A DNA stretch of 56,552 bases, taken from the NCBI RefSeq assembly GCF_002251755.1, contig NZ_NOXT01000105.1:1104-57655 (forward strand), given 5' to 3'. A program made the translations under genes and the position numbers. Below the pieces are notes generated by a model. That model was not told where the DNA came from, did no database searches, and was given only the letters and a program-made list of their open reading frames with translations. Of the stretch, positions 16,570-25,668 are shown one piece after another. Origin of the DNA: Sandarakinorhabdus cyanobacteriorum. Its GTDB lineage: Bacteria > Pseudomonadota > Alphaproteobacteria > Sphingomonadales > Sphingomonadaceae. Every line of letters begins with the position of its first letter. Position 1 is the first letter of the stretch.

Positions 16570-18072
16570 ATGGCTTATCAATACAAGGTCGGCGGGCGCC
16601 CCGTCGTTCTGGATGTCGATCCCTCGCTGGTGGCGGTCCGTTTCGCCGGCGGCACCCGCGGAGACAGGGCGGCCGCCCTGAGCAGCGCTGGGGCGGGCCC
16701 GCTGGCCAACGGTTTTGATCTGGAGCCCGCTGGCGTTTCAATCGTCGCCGCACCCAGTGCCGCCCATCCATTGGGTTGGCAGGCCGGGACAGAATCGCTT
16801 CCGGTGCTGGCGGCACTGGAGGCCCAGGATGCCGTTGCCGGTGCGCAGCCCGTGTTCAAGGTGGGCGACGGCCATGCCGTGACATGCGGCAAGGTGATCA
16901 TCGGCGCCGAGCCCGGCAGCAACATTGATGCGCTGCTGGCCGACCATGGGCTTGCGCTGCTGTCGCGGGAGGAAGAGCGGGTGCTGGCCAGCATTCCCGA
17001 CGGTGCCGACATCTTCGCCGTGGTCGAAGCGCTCGATGCTGACCAGCGCACGCTTTATGCCGAACCGGATTTCGTGTTGTTTGGCACCCACATGCCGCAA
17101 CGCACCGGCCCCGTGCCGCCGGCCCTGCCGGCCACATTCCAGAATCAATATGCGCTGCACATCACCGGCACGATCGCGGCCTGGGCCATCCAGCAGGGCA
17201 GCCCCCAGATCAGGGTGGCGGTGCTCGATGATGGGGTTGATATCACCCATCACGATCTCGCCCCGGCCGTGGTGGCCACCTATGATGCCATTGACCGGGA
17301 CAGTTTCCAGGCGCCCAATCCGACAGACTGGCATGGGACGGCCTGTGCCGGACTGGCCGTCGCCCGCAAGACCGGGCCGGGGTCGGTCGCCGGTGTCGGC
17401 GCGGGGGCGAGCCTGGTCGCGGTGCGCCTGGCGCAGTCGCATACCGCTGACCGGAATTGGGTGACCAGCAATGCCATCATCGCCCATGCGATCGATTGGG
17501 CATGGAGCACGGGCCGGGCCGACATCATCAGCAACAGTTGGGGCGGGGGCGCAGAGTCGAACGCCGTTACCAGTGCCATCAACCGGGCCCGCACCAGCGG
17601 GCGCGGGGGCCTGGGGGCGGTCGTTCTGGCGGCCGCCGGCAACAATGGCGGTGCCGTGAATTATCCGGCGAACCTGCCTGGTGTCCTCGCCGTTGCTGCC
17701 AGCAACCAGTTTGATGAAGCCAAGACCAAGACCACCGCCGACAACGAGACCAACTGGGCCTCATGCCTTGGCCCCGAGATCGATGTCGCTGCGCCCGGCG
17801 TGCAGAACCGGACGACCGATGTGATCGGCGGCCTTGGCTATTCGGATGGTGATTATGCGCCCCGCTTTAACGGGACATCATCGGCAACACCGCTGGTGGC
17901 GGGCGCCTGTGCGCTTGTGCTGTCGAAGAATCCGCAGTTGACCGAGGCACGGGTGCGCAACCTGATCACCGGCACCGCCGACAAGGTTGGTCAGTTTGCC
18001 TACCAGAACGGCCGCAACGATTTCATGGGGTTTGGCAGGCTCAATGTGTTGGCCGCGGTCAGGCAGGCCTGA
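16570..18072 (+). CDS. S8 family (subtilisin-like) serine protease without visible signal peptide
   Basis: A 500-residue subtilase. The catalytic triad is complete: Asp in VLDDGVD (D220), His in WHGTACAG (H255) and Ser in NGTSSATP (S437), with the oxyanion Asn in AAAGNNG (about N358). Residues 1-180 precede the catalytic domain and look like two copies of a fervidolysin-type prodomain: a VAVRF segment, then CGKVIIG...ALLADHGL...DQRTLYAEPDFV. The N-terminus (MAYQYKVGGRP) shows no signal sequence, unlike most S8 proteases and unlike the partner at 15221. AAGGAG precedes ATG 16570. It may act inside the cell or leave by another route. Confidence 0.93.
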   Translation: MAYQYKVGGRPVVLDVDPSLVAVRFAGGTRGDRAAALSSAGAGPLANGFDLEPAGVSIVAAPSAAHPLGWQAGTESLPVLAALEAQDAVAGAQPVFKVGDGHAVTCGKVIIGAEPGSNIDALLADHGLALLSREEERVLASIPDGADIFAVVEALDADQRTLYAEPDFVLFGTHMPQRTGPVPPALPATFQNQYALHITGTIAAWAIQQGSPQIRVAVLDDGVDITHHDLAPAVVATYDAIDRDSFQAPNPTDWHGTACAGLAVARKTGPGSVAGVGAGASLVAVRLAQSHTADRNWVTSNAIIAHAIDWAWSTGRADIISNSWGGGAESNAVTSAINRARTSGRGGLGAVVLAAAGNNGGAVNYPANLPGVLAVAASNQFDEAKTKTTADNETNWASCLGPEIDVAAPGVQNRTTDVIGGLGYSDGDYAPRFNGTSSATPLVAGACALVLSKNPQLTEARVRNLITGTADKVGQFAYQNGRNDFMGFGRLNVLAAVRQA

Positions 18073-18084
18073 TCGCGCAGCCGT

Positions 18085-19095
18085 TCAACCAGCCGCCGAA
18101 ACCGTCTGTTCGATGGCGCCGAAGATGCTGTGGTGTTTTTCGTCCAGCATCTCGATGCGCACCACGTCGCCGGGGCTGAGCCAGCCGGTCTTGGGCGCGC
18201 CATCGTGGATGGTTTCGACCATGCGCTGTTCGGCGATGCAGGCATAACCGCGGCCGCCAAGGGCCACCGGCCGGCCGGGGCCGCCATCGGCATCGCGGTT
18301 GGACACCGTGCCCGAACCGATGATGCTGCCGGCGCCGATGTTGCGGGTTTTCGCCAGGTGGGCGATCAGCGTGCCGAAATCGAACGTCATGTCGACATGG
18401 GTTTCAACCCGGCCGAACGGCTGGCCATTCAGATCGATGCTGAGCGTGCCGATCAGCTTGCCATCCTGCCAGCGCGCACCCAGGGCTTCGGGCGTCACCA
18501 GCACGGGCGACAGGGCAGAGGCCGGCTTCGACTGCACGAAGCCGAAGCCCTTGGCCAGTTCATCGGGGATCAGCCCGCGCAGCGAGACATCGTTGACGAG
18601 GCCGACCAGCCGGATGGCGGCGAGCGCCTCTTCACGGCTGGCACCCTGGCGCACATCGCCGGTCACCACCACCACCTCGGCCTCCAGATCCAGGCCCCAG
18701 GCCGGATCGTGGAACGGAATGGCGCAGCGCGGCGACAGGAATTCGTCGCTGCCGCCCTGATACATCAGCGGATCATGCCAGAAACTGGCGGGCAGTTCGG
18801 CGCCGCGCGCCCGGCGCACCAGCTCGACGTGGTTCACATAGGCGCTGCCATCGGCCCATTGATAGGCGCGGGGCAGGGGGGCGGCGGCATCCCGTTCATG
18901 GAAACGCGCGTGCGGCACGGCATCGTGAGAGAGGGACAGCGCCACCCCTTCCAGCACCGGGGCGGCCCGATCCCAATCGTCCAGCACCGACTGCAATGTG
19001 GGATACATGGGCGGCGGTGCGGCGCACCAGGCCAGATCTTTGGAAACGACGACCAACCGGCCATCCCGGCCGGATTTCAGGGATGCGAGCTTCAT
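18085..19095 (-). CDS. Fumarylacetoacetate hydrolase (FAH) family protein
   Basis: A 336-residue FAH-superfamily protein. Members hydrolyse fumarylacetoacetate in tyrosine breakdown or act on acylpyruvates and related diketo acids. Visible family blocks are the metal-site GLDLEAEVVVV, the VNDVSLRG motif and GTVSNRDADGG with GDVVRIEM near the C-terminus. ATG 19095 has AAGG eight bases upstream. It converges with the subtilase gene and diverges from glutaryl-CoA dehydrogenase across 88 bp. Homogentisate dioxygenase is not in the window, so the exact reaction is open, although the length fits genuine fumarylacetoacetases of this bacterial type. Confidence 0.9.
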   Translation of the reverse strand: MKLASLKSGRDGRLVVVSKDLAWCAAPPPMYPTLQSVLDDWDRAAPVLEGVALSLSHDAVPHARFHERDAAAPLPRAYQWADGSAYVNHVELVRRARGAELPASFWHDPLMYQGGSDEFLSPRCAIPFHDPAWGLDLEAEVVVVTGDVRQGASREEALAAIRLVGLVNDVSLRGLIPDELAKGFGFVQSKPASALSPVLVTPEALGARWQDGKLIGTLSIDLNGQPFGRVETHVDMTFDFGTLIAHLAKTRNIGAGSIIGSGTVSNRDADGGPGRPVALGGRGYACIAEQRMVETIHDGAPKTGWLSPGDVVRIEMLDEKHHSIFGAIEQTVSAAG

Positions 19096-19183
19096 AATGC
19101 CTTGCTGAACCCGTTTGGCGCGGCTGGCAAGCCTTGGCGCGGCGCATTTGCCGGCTTAAGACAGGCCAAAAGGGAGTTTCACC

Positions 19184-20410
19184 ATGGCCACCGCCGCCGC
19201 CGCCGAAAACAACGCCAATGGGCAGCATTTCGCCCCCAAATGGCCGAAGTTTGATTGGGAAGACCCGCTGCTGCTGGCGGCCCAACTGACCGAGGAAGAG
19301 GCGATGATCCGCGATGCGGCGCGCGCCTTTTGCGATGCGGAGCTGATGCCGGCGGTGAAGCTGGCCAACCGGCACGAGACATTTGATCCCCAGTTGATGA
19401 AGAAGTTCGGCGCCGCCGGCCTGCTGGGCCCCACCATCAAGGGCTATGGCTGCGCCGGCGCGTCCTATGTCGCCTATGGCCTGATCGCGCGCGAGGTGGA
19501 GCGGGTGGATTCGGCCTATCGCTCGGCGATGAGCGTGCAGTCGTCGCTGGTGATGTACCCCATCTATGCCTACGGCTCCGAAGCACAGCGCGAACGCTAT
19601 CTGCCTGGCCTGGCCAGCGGCGATTTGATCGGTTGCTTCGGCCTGACCGAGCCCGACGCCGGATCGGACCCGGCGGGCATGAAGACCCGCGCCAGGAAGG
19701 TGCAGGGCGGCTGGCTGCTCACCGGCGCCAAGATGTGGATCACCAATTCGCCGCTCGCCGATGTCGCCGTCGTCTGGGCCAAGTGCGAGGATGACAAGAT
19801 CCGCGGCTTCATCGTGGAACGTGGTGATGCCGGGTTCAGCACCCCCAAGATCGAAGGCAAGTTCTCGCTGCGCGCCGGCGTGACCGGCGAGATCGTGCTG
19901 GCCGATGTGCATCTGCCCGAAGAGCGTGTCCTGAAGGGCGTCGAAGGCCTCGCCGGCCCGTTCGGCTGCCTCAACAACGCGCGCTACGGCATCGCCTGGG
20001 GCGCAATGGGCGCCGCCGAATTTTGCTGGCACGCCGCCCGGCAATATACGCTGGACCGCAAGCAGTTCGGCCGGCCGCTGGCCGCCACCCAGCTGGTGCA
20101 GAAGAAGCTGGCCGACATGCAGACCGAAATCACCCTGGGCCTCACCGCCGCGCTGGCCGGCGGCCGGCTGATGGACGAAAAGCGCCTGGCGCCGGAAGCC
20201 ATTTCACTGCTGAAGCGCAACAATTGCGGCAAGGCGCTCGCCATCGCCCGCGAGGCGCGCGACATGCACGGCGGCAACGGCATTTCCGATGAATATGGCG
20301 TGATCCGCCACGTGATGAACCTCGAAGCGGTCAACACCTATGAGGGCACGCATGATGTGCACGCCCTGATTCTCGGCCGCGCGCAGACCGGGTTGCAGGC
20401 GTTTTTCTAG
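19184..20410 (+). CDS. gcdH: Glutaryl-CoA dehydrogenase
   Basis: FAD flavoenzyme that oxidises and decarboxylates glutaryl-CoA to crotonyl-CoA in lysine and tryptophan breakdown. The 408-residue acyl-CoA dehydrogenase shows the subfamily features: [13 protein letters not shown], whose Arg binds the substrate gamma-carboxylate; [20 protein letters not shown]; and the C-terminal [16 protein letters not shown] carrying the catalytic Glu. ATG 19184 follows AAAAGGGAG. It stands alone on the plus strand and ends before a strong bidirectional hairpin. Confidence 0.95.
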   Translation: MATAAAAENNANGQHFAPKWPKFDWEDPLLLAAQLTEEEAMIRDAARAFCDAELMPAVKLANRHETFDPQLMKKFGAAGLLGPTIKGYGCAGASYVAYGLIAREVERVDSAYRSAMSVQSSLVMYPIYAYGSEAQRERYLPGLASGDLIGCFGLTEPDAGSDPAGMKTRARKVQGGWLLTGAKMWITNSPLADVAVVWAKCEDDKIRGFIVERGDAGFSTPKIEGKFSLRAGVTGEIVLADVHLPEERVLKGVEGLAGPFGCLNNARYGIAWGAMGAAEFCWHAARQYTLDRKQFGRPLAATQLVQKKLADMQTEITLGLTAALAGGRLMDEKRLAPEAISLLKRNNCGKALAIAREARDMHGGNGISDEYGVIRHVMNLEAVNTYEGTHDVHALILGRAQTGLQAFF

Positions 20411-20457
20411 GCAAACGCCCTGTCAGCGTCGAAGACAAACCCGCTCGTGCCGGGCTT

Positions 20458-20494
20458 GTCGAGGGACGCACCGCCCCCGGGGGCCGGCCTCGAC
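20458..20494. terminator. Bidirectional hairpin between convergent genes
   Basis: Outer arms GTCGAGG (20458-20464) and CCTCGAC (20488-20494) enclose a 12-bp perfect palindrome GCCCCCGGGGGC (20473-20484). It lies between the convergent gcdH and glycosyltransferase genes. No T-run follows, so termination efficiency is uncertain, but the position and strength fit a shared terminator. Confidence 0.6.
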
Positions 20495-20510
20495 CAGTTG
20501 CTGACGGGGG

Positions 20511-21677
20511 TCAGGCCGCCCGCCGGCTGGCCAGCACCTGAGCATAGCCGGCGAACAGCGCCTCGAAATGTTCATCGATGGTGCGGCAGTCTGGCGCGGC
20601 CGCGATGGCGCGGGCGCGCATCGCCGGCAATTGCGGAATCGCCTCGGCCAGCACCCCGGCCAGGCTGGCGGCGTCGAGGGACTTGAAGGCAAAGCCCAGC
20701 CCCGGCTCCAGCTGGTCATAGGCCGCGCCTTCGTCGGGCACGATCAGCGGCAGGCCGCTGGCCCGCGCTTCGGCGCAGGCGATGCCAAAGGTTTCGGCCG
20801 GGGCACCGTGCACCATCATGTCGGCACTGGCGAGGATGCGGGCGAATTCGGGCCGGTCGCGCACCGGCGCGATCAGCTGGATGTGCGGATTTTCCCCCAC
20901 GGCGCGCACCACGCTGGCGCGGCCATGGCCATCGCCCAGGATGATCAGGCCCATCGGCCGGCCATAGCTGGCCGCCGTCACGCCGGCGATCACCATCGGC
21001 CACTGCTTTTCCGGGCTGTGCCGGCCCACGCCCACCAGCAAGGTGGCTTCGGGCGGCAGCGAACATTGCGCCAGCAGCCGGGCGCGCAGGCCCTCATCCC
21101 GGTTGGCCGGGGAAAACACGCCCGGATCAACGCCCAGCGCATTGTCGACAATATGGGTCAGGCCGCCATCGCGAAGCCGCTTTGACAGGCTGGGCGCCGC
21201 CGAGATCACCTGATCATAACGCGCATCAAGCCGGCGCAGATAGCGCCAGAACCAGTCAAAGCCGCGATCGATGGCCTGGCGCGGCAGGAAGCCATCGAGG
21301 TAGCGATAGACCCAGGCCGACAGCGGCTCGGCATGCATGAACAGGCTGCGCGGGGCGGCGCCCGGCCAGTCCGCCACCGCCGCGGCGCTGCCCCAGGGCG
21401 AGGAGCATTCGATGAAATCCGGCTGGTGCGCGTCCAGCGCGGCATGGATGATGCGGTCGCTGGCGAAATAGAAATAATTGCGGTCCAGCGGGAAGCGCGG
21501 GCTCTTGATGCTGATCAGCCGGGCCTTGCCCACCTGCCGCACGCCATCCTCGGCGCCCGGCACCACCACGGTCAGCCGCACGCCGTGGCGCTCCGCCACC
21601 TCAAGCTTGCGGTGGGTATAGGTGCGGATCCCGCCGCCATCGGGCGAGTAAAGCGCAGAGATGTCGACCACGTGCAC
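20511..21677 (-). CDS. Glycosyltransferase family 4/GT1-like
   Basis: A 388-residue GT-B-fold glycosyltransferase. The N-terminal domain has the nucleotide-sugar family opening DGGGIRTYTHRK; the C-terminal Rossmann domain has GVGRHSPEKQW, LIILGDGHGR and the donor-binding E-x7-E-like region AETFGIACAEARASGLPLI. The acceptor is unknown; the role may be in capsule, exopolysaccharide or glycolipid synthesis. The start is GTG 21677, with AGGA 13 bases upstream; a GTG six bases later is equally possible. It is the last gene of a minus-strand group with a DUF2141 protein and a polytopic membrane protein, an arrangement suggesting envelope work. Confidence 0.9.
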   Translation of the reverse strand: MHVVDISALYSPDGGGIRTYTHRKLEVAERHGVRLTVVVPGAEDGVRQVGKARLISIKSPRFPLDRNYFYFASDRIIHAALDAHQPDFIECSSPWGSAAAVADWPGAAPRSLFMHAEPLSAWVYRYLDGFLPRQAIDRGFDWFWRYLRRLDARYDQVISAAPSLSKRLRDGGLTHIVDNALGVDPGVFSPANRDEGLRARLLAQCSLPPEATLLVGVGRHSPEKQWPMVIAGVTAASYGRPMGLIILGDGHGRASVVRAVGENPHIQLIAPVRDRPEFARILASADMMVHGAPAETFGIACAEARASGLPLIVPDEGAAYDQLEPGLGFAFKSLDAASLAGVLAEAIPQLPAMRARAIAAAPDCRTIDEHFEALFAGYAQVLASRRAA

Positions 21678-21760
21678 GTGCGTGCGGTTTCCTGCCGGGT
21701 TGGGCCTGTGCCCATAAGCGGCGGCGGGGGTGCAGGGTCAACCCCCTTTGCGGTCGCCGG

Positions 21761-22300
21761 TCAATTTGCCGGGCGATCCAGCGGCCCAAAGCTGAACAGG
21801 CCACGGCGATAATTCAGGCGGATGCTGATATCGGTCAGGCCCGGCCCGGCGGCAAAGCGCACGGCGGCGGCCTTGGGCTTGGACAGGCCCAGCTTGGGAT
21901 TGTTCGGAAAGCCCACGCCATCGGATGACAGGCCGAATTTCCGGTTCATGTCGCGATCGTGCAGCAGGCTGAGCGTGTATTGGCCCGGCCCCGGCACACG
22001 GATGCACAATTGCACGGCGCCGGCCGGCGGCACCGGCATTTCCACCCGGCGGAACGTCTTGCCGGCGTTGATCAGGATATTGTCGTCTTCCAGGAAATCC
22101 TTGTCATTGTCCGGATACAGCTCGGCCCGCATGTTGCCCTTGCGGTCCTTCAGCCCGACAATGGTGACAATCACCGCCGGCCCGGCTTCGTTCGGGCGGC
22201 ATTGCCCTTCGGCCTTGCCCAGATTGGGGTTGGATTCCACCTGCGCCTGCGCCGCTGCGGGCAGCAGGGCCAGCATCACCGCCAGTGCCGCCTGCCTCAT
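21761..22300 (-). CDS. DUF2141 domain exported protein
   Basis: A 179-residue protein with a signal peptide (AALAVMLALLPAAAQA) followed by a DUF2141 domain: IVGLKDRKGNMRAELYPD, then a beta-rich region with GPGQYTLSLLHDRDMNRKFGL and GVGFPNNP. The function of this domain is not known; many members are periplasmic. ATG 22300 overlaps the stop of the upstream membrane protein gene (ATGA), so the two are translated together. Conserved Cys residues at the start and middle (EGQCRPN, VQLCIRV) could form a disulphide. Confidence 0.88.
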   Translation of the reverse strand: MRQAALAVMLALLPAAAQAQVESNPNLGKAEGQCRPNEAGPAVIVTIVGLKDRKGNMRAELYPDNDKDFLEDDNILINAGKTFRRVEMPVPPAGAVQLCIRVPGPGQYTLSLLHDRDMNRKFGLSSDGVGFPNNPKLGLSKPKAAAVRFAAGPGLTDISIRLNYRRGLFSFGPLDRPAN

Positions 22301-23220
22301 TTCTTGCGCCACCCCGCCGCCTCGCTGCCCATCAGCAGCAGGCCCAGGCCCAGGTGGGTGACCAGCAACAGGCTGGCCATCATCGCCATCAGCGTGCCGA
22401 CAGCGGCATCCTGGCCGATCATGAACACCGCCAGCGCGGCGAACACCACATCCTTGTTGGGCAGGAAGGGCAGGCGCGACAGCAGCATGCGCATCGCCGA
22501 CAGCAGCACCCACAGCTTCCAGCTTTCGGCCGGCAGCGCCAGGTGCCAGCACCAGCCGGTGAGCACCAGCGTTGCCACCACGCGCAGCATCTGCACCGCC
22601 GTCACATGCCACAGGTCGCGGGCCGGCAGGCTGAACAATATTTTCCGGAACAGCAGCACGCCCGATGAAATCACCAGCATCAGCACCACCGACCAGGTGA
22701 AGGCGCTGGAATCAATGCCCAGATGCAGCGTGTCGAGCAGCGGATAGGCCATCACCATCAGGATGAGGGTGACAATATTGGCTGCCATCGCCGACAGGAT
22801 GGCAACATCCTTGATGGCGCCAAAGGGCGCGGATGTCATGCCGGTGCGCTGCCGGGCCCAGGTGTAGAAATAAAGATCGCCGACATAGCCGGTGATCAGC
22901 TCGTTGCCGATCAGCTTGCGCAAAAGGGCCAGGAAGCCCGACGCCGGGATCTGCCACAGCCGGCGGAAGATGATGAAATCGCCCAGCGGCCCGGCAAAAT
23001 AGGACAGGGCATAGACCGCCCAGAAACCGATGCCGGCCGGCACGATCGCCACCATGCGGGCAAAATCCACCTGCGCCAGCTGCACCAGCGCGGCAATCAG
23101 CACGGCAAGGGTGATGGCCGAACCCACCCACCAGGTCCAGCCGCGCTCGCTGCGCGGCAGCGCAGGCAGCGTTTCCGGTCCCAGGCTGGAGGGGGCGGCG
23201 CCGGCGTCACTCTGATACAT
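22297..23220 (-). CDS. Polytopic inner-membrane protein of unknown function
   Basis: A 307-residue protein with about seven or eight hydrophobic segments, the first around WWVGSAITLAVLIAALVQLA and the last near VTHLGLGLLLM. A polar loop contains the motif-like RKLIGNELITGYVGDLYFYTWARQR, rich in aromatic and charged residues. The general architecture recalls UPF0104/flippase-like membrane proteins but I do not see a diagnostic motif. ATG 23220 has GAGGA upstream; the longer open frame to 23517 would run into the phosphatase gene and is rejected. It is coupled to the DUF2141 gene and followed by a glycosyltransferase gene, so a role in an envelope polymer or lipid is plausible but unproven. Confidence 0.8.
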   Translation of the reverse strand: MYQSDAGAAPSSLGPETLPALPRSERGWTWWVGSAITLAVLIAALVQLAQVDFARMVAIVPAGIGFWAVYALSYFAGPLGDFIIFRRLWQIPASGFLALLRKLIGNELITGYVGDLYFYTWARQRTGMTSAPFGAIKDVAILSAMAANIVTLILMVMAYPLLDTLHLGIDSSAFTWSVVLMLVISSGVLLFRKILFSLPARDLWHVTAVQMLRVVATLVLTGWCWHLALPAESWKLWVLLSAMRMLLSRLPFLPNKDVVFAALAVFMIGQDAAVGTLMAMMASLLLVTHLGLGLLLMGSEAAGWRKK

Positions 23221-23345
23221 GTCTGGCGCCAAATCCTCTGAACTCGTCTCGGCCCTATCGCGCCAATATGGCAATTTCGCGACGTCGGACAAGGGTTGGG
23301 GCCGGGAGGCGGGCAAGGGCGGCCGCGCGCCCGGCGGCGGCTCGC

Positions 23346-24080
23346 TCACAGCAGCGGGGCGATATGGGCCAGCAGCCGGTCGCGGTTTTCCATGTGGCAG
23401 ATGAGGATATCGGGCGTCAGCGGCCGTTCCTGGTTGAATTTCAGCGCGCTGCCGTCCAGCCGCGACACCCACAGGCCGGCGGCCTGGGCCACAGCAGCGG
23501 GCGCGCCGCTGTCCCACTCGTTCATGTCGCCCTGGTGCAGATAGACATCCACCTCGCCGCGCACCACGGCCAGCGTCTTCACGCCGGCGCTGCCCATCGG
23601 CACCAGTTCACCGCCCACGGTGGCGGCCAGCGCCTCGGCCATCGGCGCCGGCCGCGTGCGGCTGACAGCAAAGCGCAGGGCATCCGCCGGGGCCGGGATG
23701 GCCGGCGGGTTGGCGGTGCAGAAACATTGATCCAGTGCCGGCTGCGCCACGGCGCCATCGGCGATGCGGCCATCGATACTCAGCGCGACATGCACCGCCC
23801 AGTCGTGCCGGTGCTCGCCATATTCACGCGTGCCGTCCAGCGGATCGACCAGCCACACCCGCCGCGCCGCCAGCCGCGCCAGATCGGGCGCTTCCTCTTC
23901 CGACAATATGGCATCGTCCGGCCGGGCGGCGCGCAGCGCGTCCATCAGAAACCGGTTGGCATCGGCATCACCGGCCTTGCCGAGCGCCTTGCCTTCCAGG
24001 CCGCTGTCGCGGCGCAGGGCAAGCAGGATCTGGCCGGCTTCGGTGGCAAGCTGGCGGGCGAGAGCGGCATCGGTCATCAT
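23346..24080 (-). CDS. cysQ: 3'(2'),5'-bisphosphate nucleotidase / inositol monophosphatase family
   Basis: Mg-dependent phosphatase of 244 residues. The family metal motif DPLDGT (with LVDP before it and REY after) and the C-terminal EWDSGAPAAVAQAAG are both present, as is the early SEEEAP metal site. In CysQ the substrate is adenosine 3',5'-bisphosphate from sulfate assimilation; inositol or fructose phosphates are alternatives. ATG 24080 follows GGAGG by five bases; the next ATG at 24077 is also possible. It lies 43 bp downstream of the aldehyde dehydrogenase gene on the same strand. Confidence 0.88.
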   Translation of the reverse strand: MMTDAALARQLATEAGQILLALRRDSGLEGKALGKAGDADANRFLMDALRAARPDDAILSEEEAPDLARLAARRVWLVDPLDGTREYGEHRHDWAVHVALSIDGRIADGAVAQPALDQCFCTANPPAIPAPADALRFAVSRTRPAPMAEALAATVGGELVPMGSAGVKTLAVVRGEVDVYLHQGDMNEWDSGAPAAVAQAAGLWVSRLDGSALKFNQERPLTPDILICHMENRDRLLAHIAPLL

Positions 24081-24123
24081 GGCCGCCTCCACTGGCAGGC
24101 ACCGGGAGCGGGCGCAAGTCGCA

Positions 24124-25557
24124 TCAATGCTGGTGGATGGCCTTCACCACCTGAAAGGCGCGCATCCCCTCCGGCCCGTCCTCGCTGCCGTGGCCGCTGT
24201 CCTTCACCCCGCCAAAGGGCGCATCGGCGGCGCTCATTGCCATCATGTTGATGCCCACCATGCCGGCCTCCACTGCGTCCGAAAGGATGTTGGCGGTGCG
24301 GGCATTTTCGGTGAACAGATAGGCGGCAAGGCCAAAGGGCAGGCGGTTGGCCTCGGCAATGGCCTCGTCAAGCGTTGTGACACGGCTCACGGTGGCAACC
24401 GGGCCGAACGGCTCCTCGTTCATCAGCCGGGCGGTCAGCGGCACATCGGCCAGCACGGTTGGGGCCCAGAAATTGCCGGCGCTGCCCAGCCGTTCGCCGC
24501 CGGCCAGCAAGGTTCCGCCCTGCGCCAGTGCATCACCGATCAGGCCGGCCATCGCAGCCGGTCGGCGCGCGTTGGCCAGCGGGCCCATCTGGGTGCCGGC
24601 ATCCAGCCCCGGCCCCACCTGCAGCGCCCGCGCGCGCTCGGCCAGCGCAGCGGCAAACCGGTCGGCAATGGCGTCGTGCACGATGATGCGGGTGGGCGAT
24701 ACGCACACCTGGCCGGCGTTGCGCCACTTGAAGGCGCTGACCATGGTGACCGCCTTCTCGAAATCGGCATCCTCCCACACGATCACCGGGCCATGGCCGC
24801 CCAGTTCCATGGTGGTGCGCTTGGCCCCGGCGGCAGCCAGCGCCATCAGATGCTTGCCCACCGGCACCGATCCGGTGAAGCTGATCTTGCGGATCACCGG
24901 GCTGGCGATCAGGTCGCGCGACACGTGGTCGGGCACGCCGAACACCATGCTGGCCACCGGTGCCGGCAGCCCGGCATCTATGAAGCATTGCAGCACCAAG
25001 GCGGCGGTGCCGGGGGCTTCCTCGGGCGGCTTGATGATCATGCTGCACCCGGCCGCCAGCGCCGGCGCCAGCTTGCGCGCCGGGTTCAGGATCGGGAAAT
25101 TCCACGGGCACAGCGCCAGGCTGGGGCCCACCGGCTCGTGCACCACCAGGCTGCGCTGCCCGGCCGGCCGCGCCAGCACCCGGCCATAGTTGCGGCGCAC
25201 CTCGCCGGCATAAAACTCCACCAGCGCCGCCGTATAGGCCGCCTCGCCGCGCGCTTCGGCCAGCGGCTTGCCCTGTTCCAGCGTGGCGGTGGTTGCGATC
25301 AGCTCGCTGCGCTCGCGGATCAGCCGGGCGGCGCCGGCCAGCACGGCGGCCTTCTGATCGATCGATGTTGCCCGCCACAGCGGATAGCCGCGCTGGGCCG
25401 CATCCAGCGCGGCATCCAGATCGGCCGTGGTGGCCAGCGGCAGCTCGGCCAGCGGGCGGCCATCGGCCGGGTTGATCACCACATGCACATCGCGGCCCTC
25501 GCGCGCCAGCCAGTGGCCATCGATGAACAGGCTGGGCCGGGCGGGATAATCGGTCAT
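24124..25557 (-). CDS. NAD(P)-dependent aldehyde dehydrogenase, succinate-semialdehyde type
   Basis: A 477-residue ALDH-superfamily enzyme that oxidises an aldehyde to the acid. The cofactor region CPWNFPILNPARKLAPALAAG and FTGSVPVGK, the general-base Glu in MELGGHGP and the catalytic Cys in GQVCVSPTR are all visible, as is the C-terminal PFGGVKDSGHGSE. Sequence blocks resemble succinate-semialdehyde dehydrogenases (GabD/Sad type), but substrate assignment from sequence is weak. ATG 25557 has AAGGAG eight bases upstream. The gene diverges from the MFS-dehalogenase operon across 111 bp; a dehalogenase product alcohol, once oxidised to the aldehyde, could be its substrate, which is inference. 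Confidence 0.93.
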   Translation of the reverse strand: MTDYPARPSLFIDGHWLAREGRDVHVVINPADGRPLAELPLATTADLDAALDAAQRGYPLWRATSIDQKAAVLAGAARLIRERSELIATTATLEQGKPLAEARGEAAYTAALVEFYAGEVRRNYGRVLARPAGQRSLVVHEPVGPSLALCPWNFPILNPARKLAPALAAGCSMIIKPPEEAPGTAALVLQCFIDAGLPAPVASMVFGVPDHVSRDLIASPVIRKISFTGSVPVGKHLMALAAAGAKRTTMELGGHGPVIVWEDADFEKAVTMVSAFKWRNAGQVCVSPTRIIVHDAIADRFAAALAERARALQVGPGLDAGTQMGPLANARRPAAMAGLIGDALAQGGTLLAGGERLGSAGNFWAPTVLADVPLTARLMNEEPFGPVATVSRVTTLDEAIAEANRLPFGLAAYLFTENARTANILSDAVEAGMVGINMMAMSAADAPFGGVKDSGHGSEDGPEGMRAFQVVKAIHQH

Positions 25558-25668
25558 GGCAGGGCTCCTTTGCGATAACTCTCTAATCCAAGCAGCTTGC
25601 CAGCCAAGGGGCTTGCGGGCAGGCTGACATTGGGACGGGCAAAAGCCCGCCGATGGGGAGGGAAATGG

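Noticed and set aside
22297..23517. Longer start for the polytopic membrane protein
   Set aside because: It would overlap the end of the CysQ-like gene by about 170 bp and adds a Pro/Arg-rich low-complexity stretch; ATG 23220 has a ribosome site.
23764..25578. Open frame of 604 codons antisense to the aldehyde dehydrogenase and CysQ-like genes
   Set aside because: Spans two real genes on the other strand; the product lacks any domain.
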